Assembly (NCBI RefSeq): GCF_022539505.1
Contig: NC_061512.1
Span: 151,449,962 to 151,513,961, forward strand
From: Lolium rigidum
Taxonomy: Eukaryota > Streptophyta > Magnoliopsida > Poales > Poaceae
DNA length: 64,000 bases
Direction: 5' to 3'
How positions within the stretch are numbered: the first letter of the stretch is position 1; every line of letters begins with the position of its first letter. The translations under genes and the position numbers were made by a program. The notes under the pieces are model-generated. The model was not told the origin of the DNA. It was given only the letters and a program-made list of their open reading frames with translations, and searched no databases. This document shows positions 23,296-35,029 of the stretch, piece by piece.

Positions 23296-23640
23296 GGGCG
23301 CTGGTACGGGCGCATCTACCCGTACCACCTGCCTGTACCGCTCCTACGGTGTATTGAGGAAACAAATATTTCTTCCAGAAAAGTAACAGTAAGTTTAGCG
23401 ACCGTCGGTACGGCGGGAAGCGGCCGTACCGCGCGCCCGTACTGACCTCGCAACCAAACACAGATAATTCAAAGAATTTCCAGAGAACTCGCTGTAAGTT
23501 TAGCAACCATCGGTACGGCGGGGCGCGGCCGCACCATGCGTTTGTACCGACTTTGTCGCATGACGCACAATTTCCAAGAAATTTCCAGTAGAAATAGCGA
23601 GCACCTGTACGGGCGCACCAGCCCGTACCATCCGCCGATA
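23296..23640 (+). repeat. Array of GGTACGGGCG hairpins in element E
   Basis: Four degenerate units spaced about 100 bases, each with GGTACGGG or GGTACGGC paired to a downstream CCCGTACC or GCCGTACC. Units two and three also share the lead-in AGTTTAGC(G/A)ACC. A fifth unit lies in the LTR at about 25920-25975. Confidence 0.7.
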
Positions 23641-23699
23641 CCAGGAGGTAACAAAACACACTAAGAACATGTACTAAAAAAATAATCAATTTACAAGCT

Positions 23700-25470
23700 A
23701 AAGTTAGTGGGTTACCTTCTACATGTTCTAGTGTACCTTATTTACTTACCTTCTGTAGTGTTTCATGTCTCTTTTTGTTTCTTTTTGTTTTCACGGTTGG
23801 GTGAATGAACTCCGTTCATACACCGAACCGTTTGCTTTTTTACTTCGTATGTTATTTTCGTAGGGACTTGAACCTTGTGTGGAAACATTGATGGTGTGTG
23901 CCAATCGTTCAAACGCCCACACTGGCCACTTGGTTGCTTCAACTCAACGCTTCAACAAAAAGCGTATAGTAAAACCTTCCAAATCTAACCTTGCTCAATA
24001 AATTTCTACTAGCGAGATTTCCGCTTTAAGCGGGACTTCTCCTTTTTCATTAAGCACATAGGGTTGCACACTTGTGTCTCATATGTTGTCTCATTTACAC
24101 TTCATCAAATCCGAGAGTTTGTACAACTCTTAGACCTAGTTTGTTCACTTAAGCGTGGTGCTTAGTATGATTATCTGACCTCGTTAGACTTATGCTTTTA
24201 TCAATTATGAGCTAACTTCTCCTTTTTGAAGCAAAGATTCTTGTCCAATGAAAAAGAGGTTATTCGCACAACAACGGTAAAAGTGCATCACCCTTGCTTT
24301 AATCAAGCTTGGGGAGGTAACCACTTCTCACACTCTCTTTTGAAAACTGCATTTTATTTTTTTCTTTTGGTGATCTATTCAAGTTTGGTTCTTGCAAGAG
24401 CCTAGCTTGGGGAAGTTCTTTACCATGTGTAGGACCATGTGCAATGCTCTGATTTAATAAAAAAAATTAACAAGCATGTATCCCACTATTTTTGATTGAC
24501 TTACTTGAGTAAGTTATGTTTCATACTTATATAAGGGATGCACTTGCTTTTTGTTGATCTCCATAAGAGCTGAGTTAGAGCTTTGATGCACTATGTTCAA
24601 ATCTTTATCCAGCTTGAGAAAAATATTGTGATCCTTGAGAATACATTGCCATGATTTCTTCACTTGATAATATCAAATACAATAAGATTTTTTTTCCATG
24701 ATGACTTATGTAATAATTCAACTGTCTTAAGAGTTTAACCATGAAGTTTTTCAACCCCGTAGATATGATGATAGAGGTTATAGCACTCTTGATAGGAGTT
24801 TTTGGATGGAATTGAAACTTAGTCGTAGCTGACACACATGCAAGGATTAAGGTTGTGAGTAAATATGAGATATTGCTTTACGCGTGTCAACATATAAATT
24901 AATGTATGATATTGCTTTTCGCGTGTCAACATAACTGTTGTGCACACTCTTGGTATGCTAGCAACTCCACTAACCCCATGATTGTCACAATCCTTACTAA
25001 AAGGTCATTCATGACTTTTTCTCGGAAACTGTCGAAGGAATCCAAAAGTAACACTTCTCGAGTCTTGGCATGGACTCGCTACTAGTAGATGAATATTCTT
25101 GAAAGACACTGAATAGATAGTAAGTGTTTTGATAACCTTGATTTATTGATGTGAGTTTTATTGAAACACTCCGTTGTTTTGCTTCTTTTGACATGATCTA
25201 TTAATCTTAATATACAAACATAAATAATAGCAATAGGAGGATAACATGTTTTATTTCAAGGTAGATTCACTTTTGACTTGAGGCATAGAAGTTGTAAGTG
25301 ATCTCTTATGGGCCAACACAACTGAATTGGTGTTTCCTTGTATGATTATGTTACATCTTACTTCTAGCTTGGGGAAGTATAGGATTTCACCTCATACTTG
25401 CGAGTTTTTCTACCCAAGTTCATATATTGCTATTATTCTTTTTCACTTCACTCGAGGGCGAGTAAAAGCT
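23700..25470. other. Element E noncoding 3' region
   Basis: AT-rich with polypurine-like tracts and no recognisable gene. ORFs here are under 120 codons and domain-less. Confidence 0.5.
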
Positions 25471-25484
25471 AAGCTTGAGGAAGT

Positions 25485-27164
25485 TGATAACTCGATATTT
25501 AGCACTATTTTTCTAAGGTTTTTAAGTATACTATTACTCATATTGTCATTCATTACATGCTCCACCAAGATACATCTATGCCTATTTTGCATACTTACGA
25601 GTTCTTGTTCATTTTCACATGAGCTTCGCATGTTTAGTAGGATTTTATTATGTTTCCCTTGCCTTTGACATGTATTAAGGTGTTATTGGAGATCATGGAA
25701 AAATGGAGCAAAAGGGACCAAGAGGATACAAGATGGAAGAATTACATGCACCAGACTTAGCCATATAAGGTGTAGGAAAAGTGATATTTTACCAACATCT
25801 TATATTTAAGTTCTAAGGCCATGTTGTTGTACCCCTCGTCCATACGATTTCAATGAGCCGAAGAACATCTCAATCTTAGTCCGGATAAAGAAATGGCGAG
25901 AAAAATATGAAACATCAACAAGTTTAACAACCATCGGTACGGGCGGGTCTGCCCGTACCGTCCGCCCATACAGGGATCCGTTGGATCCGTTTCGTCAAAC
26001 GAAACAACATTTGTGAAGGCTCGATGGGCATATCGGCCCCAGGCTCCGTCGATTCACGAAACCGACCTCCAACACCTATATAAAGAGGGGAGGAGGTGAG
26101 GAGAGGCACCACTTCATCATCCATGCCCTAGGGGCGGAGCCCTGCTTCTCCGCCGCCGCCGTCTCCATAGCCGCCGCCTCCATCACCATCTCCACCAACA
26201 CAGAAGAGGAGGAGGAGGAGGCTAGGATCTTGAAGGGAAATGCATCGATCTCCATCATCATCATCATCAACATCAACGTCTCCATCATCGATCCCCTTTG
26301 TCTACTTGGTTATGATCCAAACTCTATTAGGATTTACACTTGTATGCAATTGTACCTTCATATTCATATTGCCATGATGTTGACCCCTTTCATGTATGAG
26401 TAGTCCCTTTGTTCTTGGGGAGATATGTAGAAACCCTAGTAATATTATGATGTTAAATAAAGATGTTTTATACATTTAATCTATGAATGTGTGTTAGTTC
26501 TGTTCTTGATGTTATATGAAGTGCACCACATAATATTTGCCTTATGTACAAGGAGGGAACTACCCTTGGAAGTGTGGTAGAGCCGTAGAGTGAACGGCGG
26601 GAAGTAACATTACCGTGCGCTCGAACACATGGATGAGGGGGATAAGGAGGGATTCACTAAGCTCATATCAATAACCATGGGGTAAAACCCTTAATTGCAA
26701 ATAGTCAATATGTGGCTTGTAGAAGACTAGCTGCTTTGATTATTTAGAGCGATGACCGATGGCTGTCTGGGCGCATATTATTATGGAGCTCTCCCCACAC
26801 ATAGCTGGGCAACGATATAGTTCATTTTAATCATAAGTAATAGCAATACTAGTGGCGAAACCTACACTCCTTGAGAACCCCTCAACCATAGCACAAACAC
26901 ACTCTCAATACTCTCTTATTTTAGTTTACATTTGTTATTTACTTTGCTCTTAGTTACTTAAAACTCTCAAATATTTTCCATCTTAGCAATCTATAGTATA
27001 GACTATTTCCAAAGTACGGTTTGGGTGCGAACGTGGCTGCGCCTGACAACGCAGTTGCGGGGCTATGTTTACAGCCATTTGCAAAGCTCCTTTCGGACAA
27101 ACTTTCTAATAAATAGTTACCGGTACAAGTACTGCATGTTGTTGGACCCAGGAACTAGTCATCA
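25485..27164 (+). repeat. Element E 3' LTR (~1680 bp)
   Basis: Starts TGATAACTCGATATTTAGC after AAGCTTGAGGAAG and ends GAACTAGTCATCA. A TATA box is at 26077-26084. The 3' boundary is inferred from the terminal CA and the resemblance of TCATCA to other Athila LTR ends. Confidence 0.65.
26077..26084 (+). promoter_or_regulatory. TATA box of element E LTR
   Basis: TATATAAA followed by a purine-rich run (GAGGGGAGGAGG), a typical plant LTR promoter core. Confidence 0.6.
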
Positions 27165-27712
27165 TTCCCGTTCTGTAGAGTTATAACCAAAATAAAGGGG
27201 ATCATTTTAAAATCCCCAAAAACAATATAAAACATTGATATAACATTATATGAGAAGCAACCATAAAGTTCAAGTATACATTTTAGATGCATCAACACCA
27301 TGACTGCAGGGGTAGCTTCCCGGGTATGACAACCAATCTTTTACGCAAGATCTATAACCCGTGAAGGCTCCAGCATGCATGGACCATACTTACTGGGTTC
27401 TACATAGCCTAGTTGTCATGAACCCAAAAAACCCGAAGTACAAAAATATATAGAAACCTAAGTATAACTCAACGAAAAGCCTACAACCGAAGTACAACCA
27501 TAATTTTTTTGGAAGTACAAAAAAGATTTTCGAAACCTATGAACATGAGAACTAGTTTTAAAGATCTAAATGCGAGAAAAGCAATGGTGATGATCAATAA
27601 TAATTTCGACGAACAGTTCACAAGATATTTTATTTTGAAACTCAAATCTCAAAATTAAATGTTTGTACAAGTCCTACATCTCCTCATCGACAAGATCAAT
27701 TGCACCAAAAAT
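27165..27712. other. Unassigned sequence
   Basis: Follows element E's LTR. No ORF, terminal repeat or family that I recognise. Confidence 0.4.
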
Positions 27713-27729
27713 TTCTCATCCTAGCACTT

Positions 27730-27818
27730 TTTTTCGAAATGGGTTGCCCCAGCCTCTGCATCGCAATGATGCATACGGCCGCTTTTATTGAACAAAAAAA
27801 TCCAGTCTTACAAAAAAA
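27730..27818 (-). mobile_element. Short LINE/SINE retroposon with 17-bp target duplication
   Basis: On the minus strand the 89-bp insert ends GATGCAGAGGCTGGGGC ... TTTCG plus poly(A). It is flanked by TTCTCATCCTAGCACTT at 27713-27729 and again at 27819-27835. Perfect 17-bp direct repeats and the A-tail show target-primed reverse transcription of a severely 5'-truncated copy. Confidence 0.85.
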
Positions 27819-27835
27819 TTCTCATCCTAGCACTT

Positions 27836-28203
27836 GCTGAGCATGTAGGGTGGGTAAAAAGGAGAGTGTGACACATGGCGCGTCTGGAGCACATCCCTTC
27901 ACCACGGTACCTCCTTATTTTTAGAGATTTCCACTGGAATGGCTTTGTGAGCTTGGTGGAAATGAATGGCTAGCCGAACTACCCATGGTCCATCCCAAAC
28001 GGTCTTCCTTCATTCGTGTGTGCCTATGTACTTGGCTACCACTAAAAAAAGGCCGACCTTTCCGAAATCCCATTGTTGAAGCACATAGCGTTTTTGTGCT
28101 GACATGTAGCACACAAAGCGTTCTTTGGGAGTGTATTTTCGTAGAGAAGAGTCCAGGTGAACTTCCAAGTGTGAACATGTGTAATATAAGGTACAACCAC
28201 TGG
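27836..28203. other. Unassigned sequence left of the gap
   Basis: No gene or repeat family recognised. ORFs running into the N block are artefacts of translating N. Confidence 0.4.
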
Positions 28204-28303
28204 NNNNNNNNNNNNNNNNNNNNNNNNNNNNNNNNNNNNNNNNNNNNNNNNNNNNNNNNNNNNNNNNNNNNNNNNNNNNNNNNNNNNNNNNNNNNNNNNN
28301 NNN
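28204..28303. other. Assembly gap (100 N)
   Basis: Exactly 100 N, the conventional placeholder for a scaffold gap of unknown size. Nested elements on its right lack their left halves. Confidence 0.98.
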
Positions 28304-29392
28304 GACAAATCAAGAGAGCAAGAATCGTCATAATCATGCTTGCGGCAAAATAAATTAACTGAGGCATAAAAGTGATACAAGAACTCGAAGCAATGTAAAT
28401 CATTGAGGCTTAATTGACTCTTGTTCAGTCATATGCATGCGTGAGCATGTGCCAAGTCAATATAAATGAATTATTCGGAGGAGGATACCACAATGCCATA
28501 CTTACTTATGAATAAAACAATGCAAGCAAACATCCATGACATGCTACTCATATTAATAGATTGGAACTAATCATGAGAGATCATGAACTACTAGACTTTC
28601 TTAAATGACATATACCTCACATGAACCAACTAAGCATGCTCACATGGATGAGTATATGTACAAAAATGAAAACAAATAGAGTTCATACCAGCCTCTCACC
28701 ACAATCGGATTGTCGTAGATCGTCATTATTGCCTTTTCACTTATGTAGCTTGGATAATATGAAATGAAAACCACGCTCCAGCCACCGAAGACCATTGAAC
28801 TCATGATGAACTTTACAAACCAAAGAAGAACAGCAAATATTTTTGGTGTTTTCGAATTTGAGAACAAGAACAAAAGGAAACAAGCAAACAAAGCAAAATC
28901 TTTTTGGGTTTTCTTATAGCAAACTAGCAATAGCAAATAAAGCGAAACAAATGCAAGAAACCAAGATAAACAAATGATGAAGAGAAACAACAGAAATATT
29001 TTTGGTCTTTTTGTGTTTTGGGAAAGAAACAAAGTGGAAACAAGAAATAGCAAACTAAAAGAAACACAGAAAAGCGAGATGGCAGAAATCTGTCAAAACC
29101 TGACAGCAGTACAGAAATCGATTTTTACAAAAATCTTACGTTGCTCAGTCAAAAAGTGTTCAACTAATGAAAGTTAGATAACAACCTGGGGAACATGCAA
29201 AAAAATTGGCTTCGCAAAATAACGTTCTGGCTGTGCGCACGAATTTTTACGGTAACAGCCCAGAATCTGTTTTCAGGCAGCACTTCCCCAAATATCATCT
29301 TCCTCTCATTAGAAAACCACTCAAACAAACTAAACAAGTATATACAAGTATCCAGCAACCATAATATGCAAAGAATGAGTGATGCCGGTATA
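28304..29392 (-). other. 3' noncoding region of element F
   Basis: AT-rich sequence after the env-like pseudogene (minus-strand order). Part of it (29160-29300) resembles 20750-20900 of element D. No gene seen. Confidence 0.55.
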
Positions 29393-29410
29393 CCTCCCCC
29401 CAAGCTTAGG
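29393..29410 (-). other. Polypurine-like tract of element F
   Basis: The complement reads CCTAAGCTTGGGGGGAGG, nearly the same as the polypurine tract of element B, but here over 1 kb of noncoding sequence follows instead of the LTR. Confidence 0.55.
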
Positions 29411-29429
29411 CTTTTGGCCTAAATGGAGT

Positions 29430-30103
29430 TCAACCCCATCGAGGGCCTGAGTTCCACGCCGGTGGATCATATGTGGAGTAGTCATAATAAGGTGCCGATG
29501 CAGAAGAAAAGTGTGGGGGTTCCTCATACCCAGCTTGTGGATGCGAAGAGCTTGCTGCATCGGATGACGAGTCGAGGTGTTCCTCGACCTCATCCGTGTT
29601 GTCTCGTGCACGATGGCTTCCTCCCTCGATGTATGCGTTAACCGCACTTTCCGTGACTGACCAATCCTCCCATCATCTTCTGAGAAACTCCTTCCATGAC
29701 AAATCATCTTGAAGAGGTCCAAGAGCTCTTGCGGCGATCCCTTTATCTTCTCGCATGATCCCCATTGCGGCACTTTGATTGCTGCACAAAAATCACTGAA
29801 TGGCAAGTTGACAGTTTTATTATAAATTTTGTACTGAACCATGGGGTTAGATTGTGACCAATTAAATTTAAAATCTTGCACTACTGACATAGTCAGCTTC
29901 ACATATTGGCATGGTTCCCCATCAACAAAATCATTCAATCCTGCACGAGAGATTAAATTTTGGACGTCCTGCAAAATCCCTGCACTTCTCATGAAATCCG
30001 CACACGGATAGTAAGTGGGATATACTCCTTCTTCCCGGTGAACTCTCATGACCTGTGGCACCTCCAACTCATGTTGGTTGAGTTGGTGCCTACCTCCTTC
30101 CAT
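29430..30103 (-). pseudogene. Athila ORF1/env-like gene of element F (frameshifted)
   Basis: Starts at ATG 30103 (MEGGRHQLNQHELEVPQ), just after an intron-like TTTTCAG acceptor at about 30108-30114. The first ~135 residues read as one domain (GVYPTYYPCADFMRSAGI, LPFSDFCAAIKVPQWGS) that I associate with the Athila ORF1 family. A frameshift near 29680 follows; the original frame then continues as a Ser/Tyr-rich tail to a stop at 29430-29432. It corresponds by position to the extra ORF of element B but is a different protein. No signal peptide or membrane anchor is evident, so env-like refers only to position. Confidence 0.65.
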
Positions 30104-30119
30104 TTTCTGAAATTTTCAA

Positions 30120-30880
30120 CAAACAATATAAAACTTGATTTGGTGACATATAATTGAGGGAAACTACCATAGGAACTTGCTAGAGTACTAATCATGCATC
30201 AAAACTAATTTCTACCACTTAGAACAAGCATGCAAGCTCACTAAACATGTTACCTACAGCAGCAAAATATTCAAGATATACTCAACCAAACAAAATTCTA
30301 TTTGGATAATCGAAGGAGTCACATACCGGAGAGCAAATGTGCCAAATTTCAAACGAAATCTGGGCTGAGCAAAGAGATCGAAAAATCTCGAGCTCTTGAG
30401 CAAAAACGCGAGTGAGAGAAAGTTGGTTCGAGTTTTTTCGGGAGAGAGAAGATGCTTGGAAGAAAGAGATGATGTAGTGGGGCAAGGAGGGGCCCACACC
30501 ACATGGTGGCGCGCCCACCTCCTTGGCCGCGCCGGCCGTGGTGTGGCACCCTGTGGTGCCCCACAGGTCATCCTCCGGTGCTCCCATGTGCCTCATCAAA
30601 AAATAGGACCAACGGTGTAATTTTCGCGAATTTTTGAAAACTTTGAAAAATGCACATTTTCCGGGTATTAAGTTTATTATTACTGGCCGGAAAATTTTTG
30701 AAATCTCAAATCAACTAAGAAACTTTGCAAATTAAAAATGCTACATCAACTAAAGCAAGTGGAGGAAGAAAGAGATGTTGTTTACCTCCTCTATGCATAT
30801 AAAAGGTATTTGTTAACAAGGTTGATCAAGTCTTGCCACCAAATAAATTTTACATAGCATATGAAGAAATAAACCTCAAA
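30120..30880 (-). other. Pol/env spacer of element F
   Basis: Noncoding block joining the protease remnant to the env-like gene. It contains the GC hairpin at 30491-30550 and, downstream on the minus strand, an intron-like stretch from GTAGGTAAC (about 30250) to TTTTCAG just before the ORF start. This fits a spliced or separately initiated message for the env-like gene (inference). Confidence 0.5.
30491..30550 (-). promoter_or_regulatory. GC-rich hairpin in element F pol/env spacer
   Basis: Arms 30491-30513 and 30525-30550 (CCACACCACATGGTGGCGCG against GGCCGCGCCGGCCGTGGTGTGG) repeat the Athila LTR hairpin, again between pol and the extra ORF. Confidence 0.55.
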
Positions 30881-30884
30881 TCAA

Positions 30885-31669
30885 TCATGTTACCTTGAAT
30901 TGTATTGATATGGATCCAATCACAAGAGTTTGATATTCTTCTTTAGGCTCATATATAGGACAATCGATGGTTCCCACTTTGATAGTTCTCACATGAGAAA
31001 TTGTATTAACTCCGCACGCTTTTTCAATCCTCTTGGGGAAATAGACGGTGTGTTCCTTATCATCAACATTGAAAGTAACCTTTCCTTTATTGCAATCAAT
31101 AACAGCCCTCGCGGTGTTAAGAAAAGGTCTCCCAAGAATAATAGACATATTATCATCTTCGAGCATTTCCAACACAACAAAATCGGTTAATATCAAGCGG
31201 TTATTAGTAACTTGAACAGGAACATCCTCACATATACCAACAGGAATAGCGAGTAGATTTATCAGCCATTTGCAAAGATATATCGAGTAGGTATCAACTT
31301 ATCTAAGTAAAGTCTCTTATAAAGAGAAAAAGGCATAACACTAACACCGGCTCCCAAGTCACATAGAGCAGTTTTAACATAATTATTCTTAATAGAACAA
31401 GGAATAGTAGGTATACGTGGGTCGCCCAATTTCTTTGGAACTTTGCCATTGAAAGAGTAATTAGCAAGCATAGTGGAAATTTCCTCATTGGGGATTTTCC
31501 TTTTGTTAGTAACAATATCTTTCATATACTTTGAATAAGGAGGTAATTTAATAGCATCGGTCAAAGGGATTTGCAAGAATAAAGGTTTCATCCAATCACA
31601 GAATTTATTATAGTGTTCTTCTTCCTTTGATTTTAGTTTCTTAGCAGGAAAAGGAATTGGCTTTTGCAC
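30885..31669 (-). pseudogene. Protease region of element F
   Basis: Two frames, 31669-31262 and 31196-30885, cover a retroviral-type aspartic protease. The first has the catalytic motif CDLGAGVSVMP, the usual Athila variant with D-L-G-A in place of D-T-G-A/S. The second has the flap-distal motif SIILGRPFLNTARAVIDC. They are separated by a frame change near 31200-31260. The sequence upstream (EEHYNKFCDWMKPLFLQIPL) is the gag-protease linker. Reverse transcriptase should follow but is absent. Confidence 0.8.
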
Positions 31670-31859
31670 CCAAGGTTCTCTTTCATTACCATGTTTCTCA
31701 GCAATAAAATCTTCTTTAGTATACTTTTTATTTTTAGCATGCTTTTCAGGTTCTTTTTCAACCTCTTCTTTATCAAGAGTATCATTCTTATCATTATCTT
31801 TCTCATGTTCATTACCACTTTCAGTTTCAGCATCAGAAATAGAAATACTATTAGGATCA

Positions 31860-33542
31860 TTAACGAGTTCGAGAGGATTCTACAACATTTTTATGTTTCT
31901 TTTTCTTTTTCTTAGAATGAGCTCTAGGTTCAATACGTTGAGAATCTTGTTCAATTATTTTGGGATGCCCTTCAGGATATAGAGGATCCTGGGTAGAGAC
32001 ACCACCTCTAGTTGTTACTTCATAAGCATGTTTTTCTTTAGCATTATTTCCTAACAAGTCATTTTGCACTTTAGTGAGTTGATCAATTTGAGTTTGAATC
32101 ATATGAAAATGTTTAACAAGCATCTTAACATCATTGGAGGTTCTCTCCACAATATCATGCAATTCACTAATAGCTTGAGAATTTTCCATTAGATGATTCT
32201 CTACTCTCATATTAAAATTTTCTTGCTTAACAATATAATTATCAAACTCATCTAAGCATTGCGCGAGGAGGTTTTGAATATGGAATATCTTCCCTAGTAA
32301 AGCGTTGAAGGGAATTTACCTCAATCATGGATGAAGGGGGAATTATCTCACATATATCTTCTATTGGAGGTAGATTCTTCACATCTTCAGATTTAATACC
32401 TTTCTCCTTGAGAGACTTCTTGGCTTCCCTCATGTCTTCATCATTCAATTTAATTAAACCCCTCTTCTTCACTATTGGCGTTGGAGTTGGTTCAGGCGTA
32501 GTCCAATCATCATAATTCCGGCCTATTTTAGCCAATAATTCTTCAGCGTCGTCTGGAGTTCTTTTCCTGAAAACACAACCAGCACAACTGTCCAAGTATG
32601 CCCTAGACTCAATGGTTAGTCCACTATAAAATATATCAAGTAAATCATGCTTTTCTAAATCATGGTCAGGCAGAGCTCTAATAAGAGAGCAAAATCTCGC
32701 CCAAGCCTCAGGCAATTTCTCTTCATCTCCCCGATCAAAATTATAAACTCTCCGCAAAGCGACATGTTGAGCACTAGCAGGAAAGTATTTCCGAAAGAAA
32801 ACGACAAGCAATTCTTTTGGACTTTTAATAGAGCTAGGTGGCAAACTATTATACCAGGTTTTAGCGTCATCCTTTAATGAGAATGGAAAGATTTTAGCAA
32901 CAAAGTAAGTACGCTTCTTAACATCATCGAGAAAACAAGCTACTCAAAGTAGATAACTCAGTCATGTGTTCAACAGACACTTTCTTTTTCAGTACCACAA
33001 AAAGGTGTTTTCTCAACAATAGCTATATGAGATAGATCAAGAGAAAAATCATAATATTTATCCCTAATGTTTATAGGAGATGTGGCAAATTTAGGATCGG
33101 GAGACAGTTTATATCTAACGAGTATGTTCGCAAGCAACTTTTTAATTTTTCTTGCATCGGTAGTAGCATGGCATTTTTCAATAAAATCATCATCAAGTTC
33201 CACATAATCTTCATCAAGATCATCACTAGAGTATTCAAGTTCGAGTGAATTAACGAGTGTAGTAGCATCAGGAGTTTCAGCATTTTCAATTTGTCTAGAC
33301 CTAGCAATTTTAGCATCTAGAAAAGTTCCCAATGAACCACTATCATCAAGCACAGCAGAAATATTATCAATATTATGAGAGTTTTCAGATTCAGCGAAGT
33401 ACCAAGCATTTGAAGCATGTGGCGGTGAAACAAGTTTATCAATCACGGATGGTGAATCAAGAGCGAGCAGAGGTACTCGAGTTGTACCTTTTCTTGTAGT
33501 GGATGGTAATATGGCGACCTTAGTATCGCGAGTTTTACCCAT
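31860..33542 (-). pseudogene. gag: gag of element F (several frameshifts)
   Basis: The start is taken at ATG 33542 (MGKTRDTKVAILPSTTRKG), about 60 bases after the primer site. Three frames succeed one another: 33542-32970, 32844-32248 and 32210-31860. The second has the Retrotrans_gag core (PKELLVVFFRKYFPASAQ ... LPEAWARFCSLIRALPDHDL), preceded by an AKTWYNSLPPSS match that bridges the first frameshift near 32900. The third is a Lys-rich linker. A CCHC knuckle is not visible. Gag is therefore complete in extent but unable to give one product. Confidence 0.8.
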
Positions 33543-33602
33543 GATGGAGAATTTGCAGCGAACAATATCAATCCAAGTGAACTTCCAAATAAAGCTATGC
33601 TC

Positions 33603-33620
33603 CCGGCAACGGCGCCGGAA
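33603..33620 (-). other. Primer-binding site of element F
   Basis: The complement reads TCCGGCGCCGTTGCCGGG, close to the Athila site TGGCGCCGTTGCCGGGGA, directly after the LTR end. Confidence 0.75.
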
Positions 33621-33628
33621 AATAGTCT

Positions 33629-35029
33629 TGATGACCCACAAGTATAGGGGATCGCAACGGTCTTCGAGGGAAGTAAAACCCAATTTATTGATTCGACACA
33701 AGGGGAGACAAAGAATACTTGAAAGCCTTAACGAGCGGAGTTGTCAATTCAGTCCGCACTGGAAACGGACTTGCTCGCAAGAGTTTATCGAGTAGTAACA
33801 GTTTTATAGCGATAGCAGTAGTAAAATAACAGCAGCAGAGTAACAAAGACAGCAGTAGTGATTTTAGTAAACAGCGGGATTAAAATACTGTAGGCACGGG
33901 GACGGATGACGGGCGTTGCATGGATGAGAGAAACTCATGTAACAATCATAGCAGGGCATTTGCAGATAATAATAAAACGGTATCCAAGTACTAATCAATC
34001 AATAGGCATGTGTTCCAATTATAGTCGTACGTGCTCGCAATGAGAAACTTGCACAACATCTTTTGTCCTACCAGCCAGGTGGCAGCCGGGCCTCAAGGAA
34101 ACTATCTGGATATTAAGGTACTCCTTTTAATAGAGTACCGGAGCAAAGCATTAACACTCCGTGAACACATGTGATCCTCACGTCACTACCATTCCCTCCG
34201 GTTGTCCCGATTTCCGTCACTTCGGGGCCATTGGTTCCGGACAGCGACATGTGTATACAACTTGCAGGTAAGACCATAAACAATGAATATCATGATGAAA
34301 TAATAACATGTTCAGATCTGAGATCATGGCACTCGGGCCCTAGTGATAAGCATTAAGCATAACAAGTTGCAACAATATCATAAAAGTACCATCTACGGAC
34401 ACTAGGCACTATGCCCTAACAATCTTATGCTATTACATGACCAATCTCATCCAATCCCTACCATCCCCTTCGGCCTACAGCGGGGGAATTACTCACACAT
34501 GGATGGGGGAAACATTGCTGGTTGATGGAGAGGCGTTGGCGGTGATGGCGGCGATGATCTCCTCCAATTCCCCGTCCCGGCGGAGTGCCAGAACGGAGAC
34601 TTCTGGCTCCCGCGACGGAGTTTCGCGATGTGGCGGCGTTCTGGAGGGTTTCTGGCGACTTTGACTTCTCCCCGTGCGTTTTTAGGTCAAGGCGAATAAG
34701 TAGTCCGAAGGAGGGCGTCGGAGGCCGGCCGAGGGGGCCACACCACAGGGCCGCGCGGGCCCCCCCTGGGCCGCGCCGCCCTATGGTGTGGGGCCCTCGG
34801 GCCTCCACCTTACTTGTCCTTCCGGCTCCGTCGTATTCCGGGAAAATAGGCCCTTTCGTCAAAATCCCGAGGTTTTTCCTGAAAGTTGGATTTCCGCACA
34901 AAAACGAGACACTGAATCAGTTCTGCTGAAAACAGCGTTAGTCCGTGTTAGTTGCATCCAAAATACACAAATTAGAGGCAAAACAATAGCAAAAGTGTTC
35001 GGGAAAGTAGATACGTTTTGGACATATCA
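33629..35029 (-). repeat. Element F 5' LTR (1401 bp)
   Basis: On the minus strand runs from TGATATGTCC at 35029 to GGGTCATCA at 33629, followed by the primer site. It contains the GC hairpin at 34734-34795. ORFs over it are domain-less. Confidence 0.85.
34734..34795 (-). other. GC-rich hairpin in element F LTR
   Basis: Arms 34734-34758 and 34768-34795 pair as CCACACCACAGGGCCGCGCGG against GGCCGCGCCGCCCTATGGTG. Confidence 0.7.

Larger units (their letters stand above)
23003..27164 (+). mobile_element. Element E: 3' half of an Athila-like retrotransposon
   Basis: The right part is an LTR (25485-27164) preceded by a polypurine tract at 25471-25483. The 2.5 kb before it is noncoding 3' sequence with three GCTTGGGGAAG-like tracts (near 24306, 24410, 25363) and an array of hairpins at 23296-23640. 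No gag or pol domain is recognisable, so the 5' half has been lost or lies elsewhere. Family name unknown. Confidence 0.6.
28304..35029 (-). mobile_element. Element F: Athila-type retrotransposon lacking RT, RNase H and integrase
   Basis: Read on the minus strand: 5' LTR (35029-33629), primer site, decayed gag, protease, then directly the pol/env spacer with the GC hairpin, an Athila ORF1/env-like pseudogene, a polypurine-like tract and 3' noncoding sequence cut by the gap. Its LTR has the same type of end (GGGTCATCA, then AGACTATTTT) as element B, so B and F are related. GATAT at 35030-35034 is the expected right target duplication; its partner is not in the window. The missing ~3 kb of pol would lie between 30885 and about 30620. 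Confidence 0.85.

Noticed and set aside
23296..23640. CRISPR-like spaced repeats
   Set aside because: Units are degenerate, only four, in a plant retrotransposon context; not a CRISPR array.
25485..27164. Element E LTR as host promoter/gene
   Set aside because: The TATA box and transcript-like region are explained by the LTR; no downstream coding frame.
27921..28403. ORFs spanning the N block on both strands
   Set aside because: Continuity depends on translating N as X; the two sides are not known to be adjacent.
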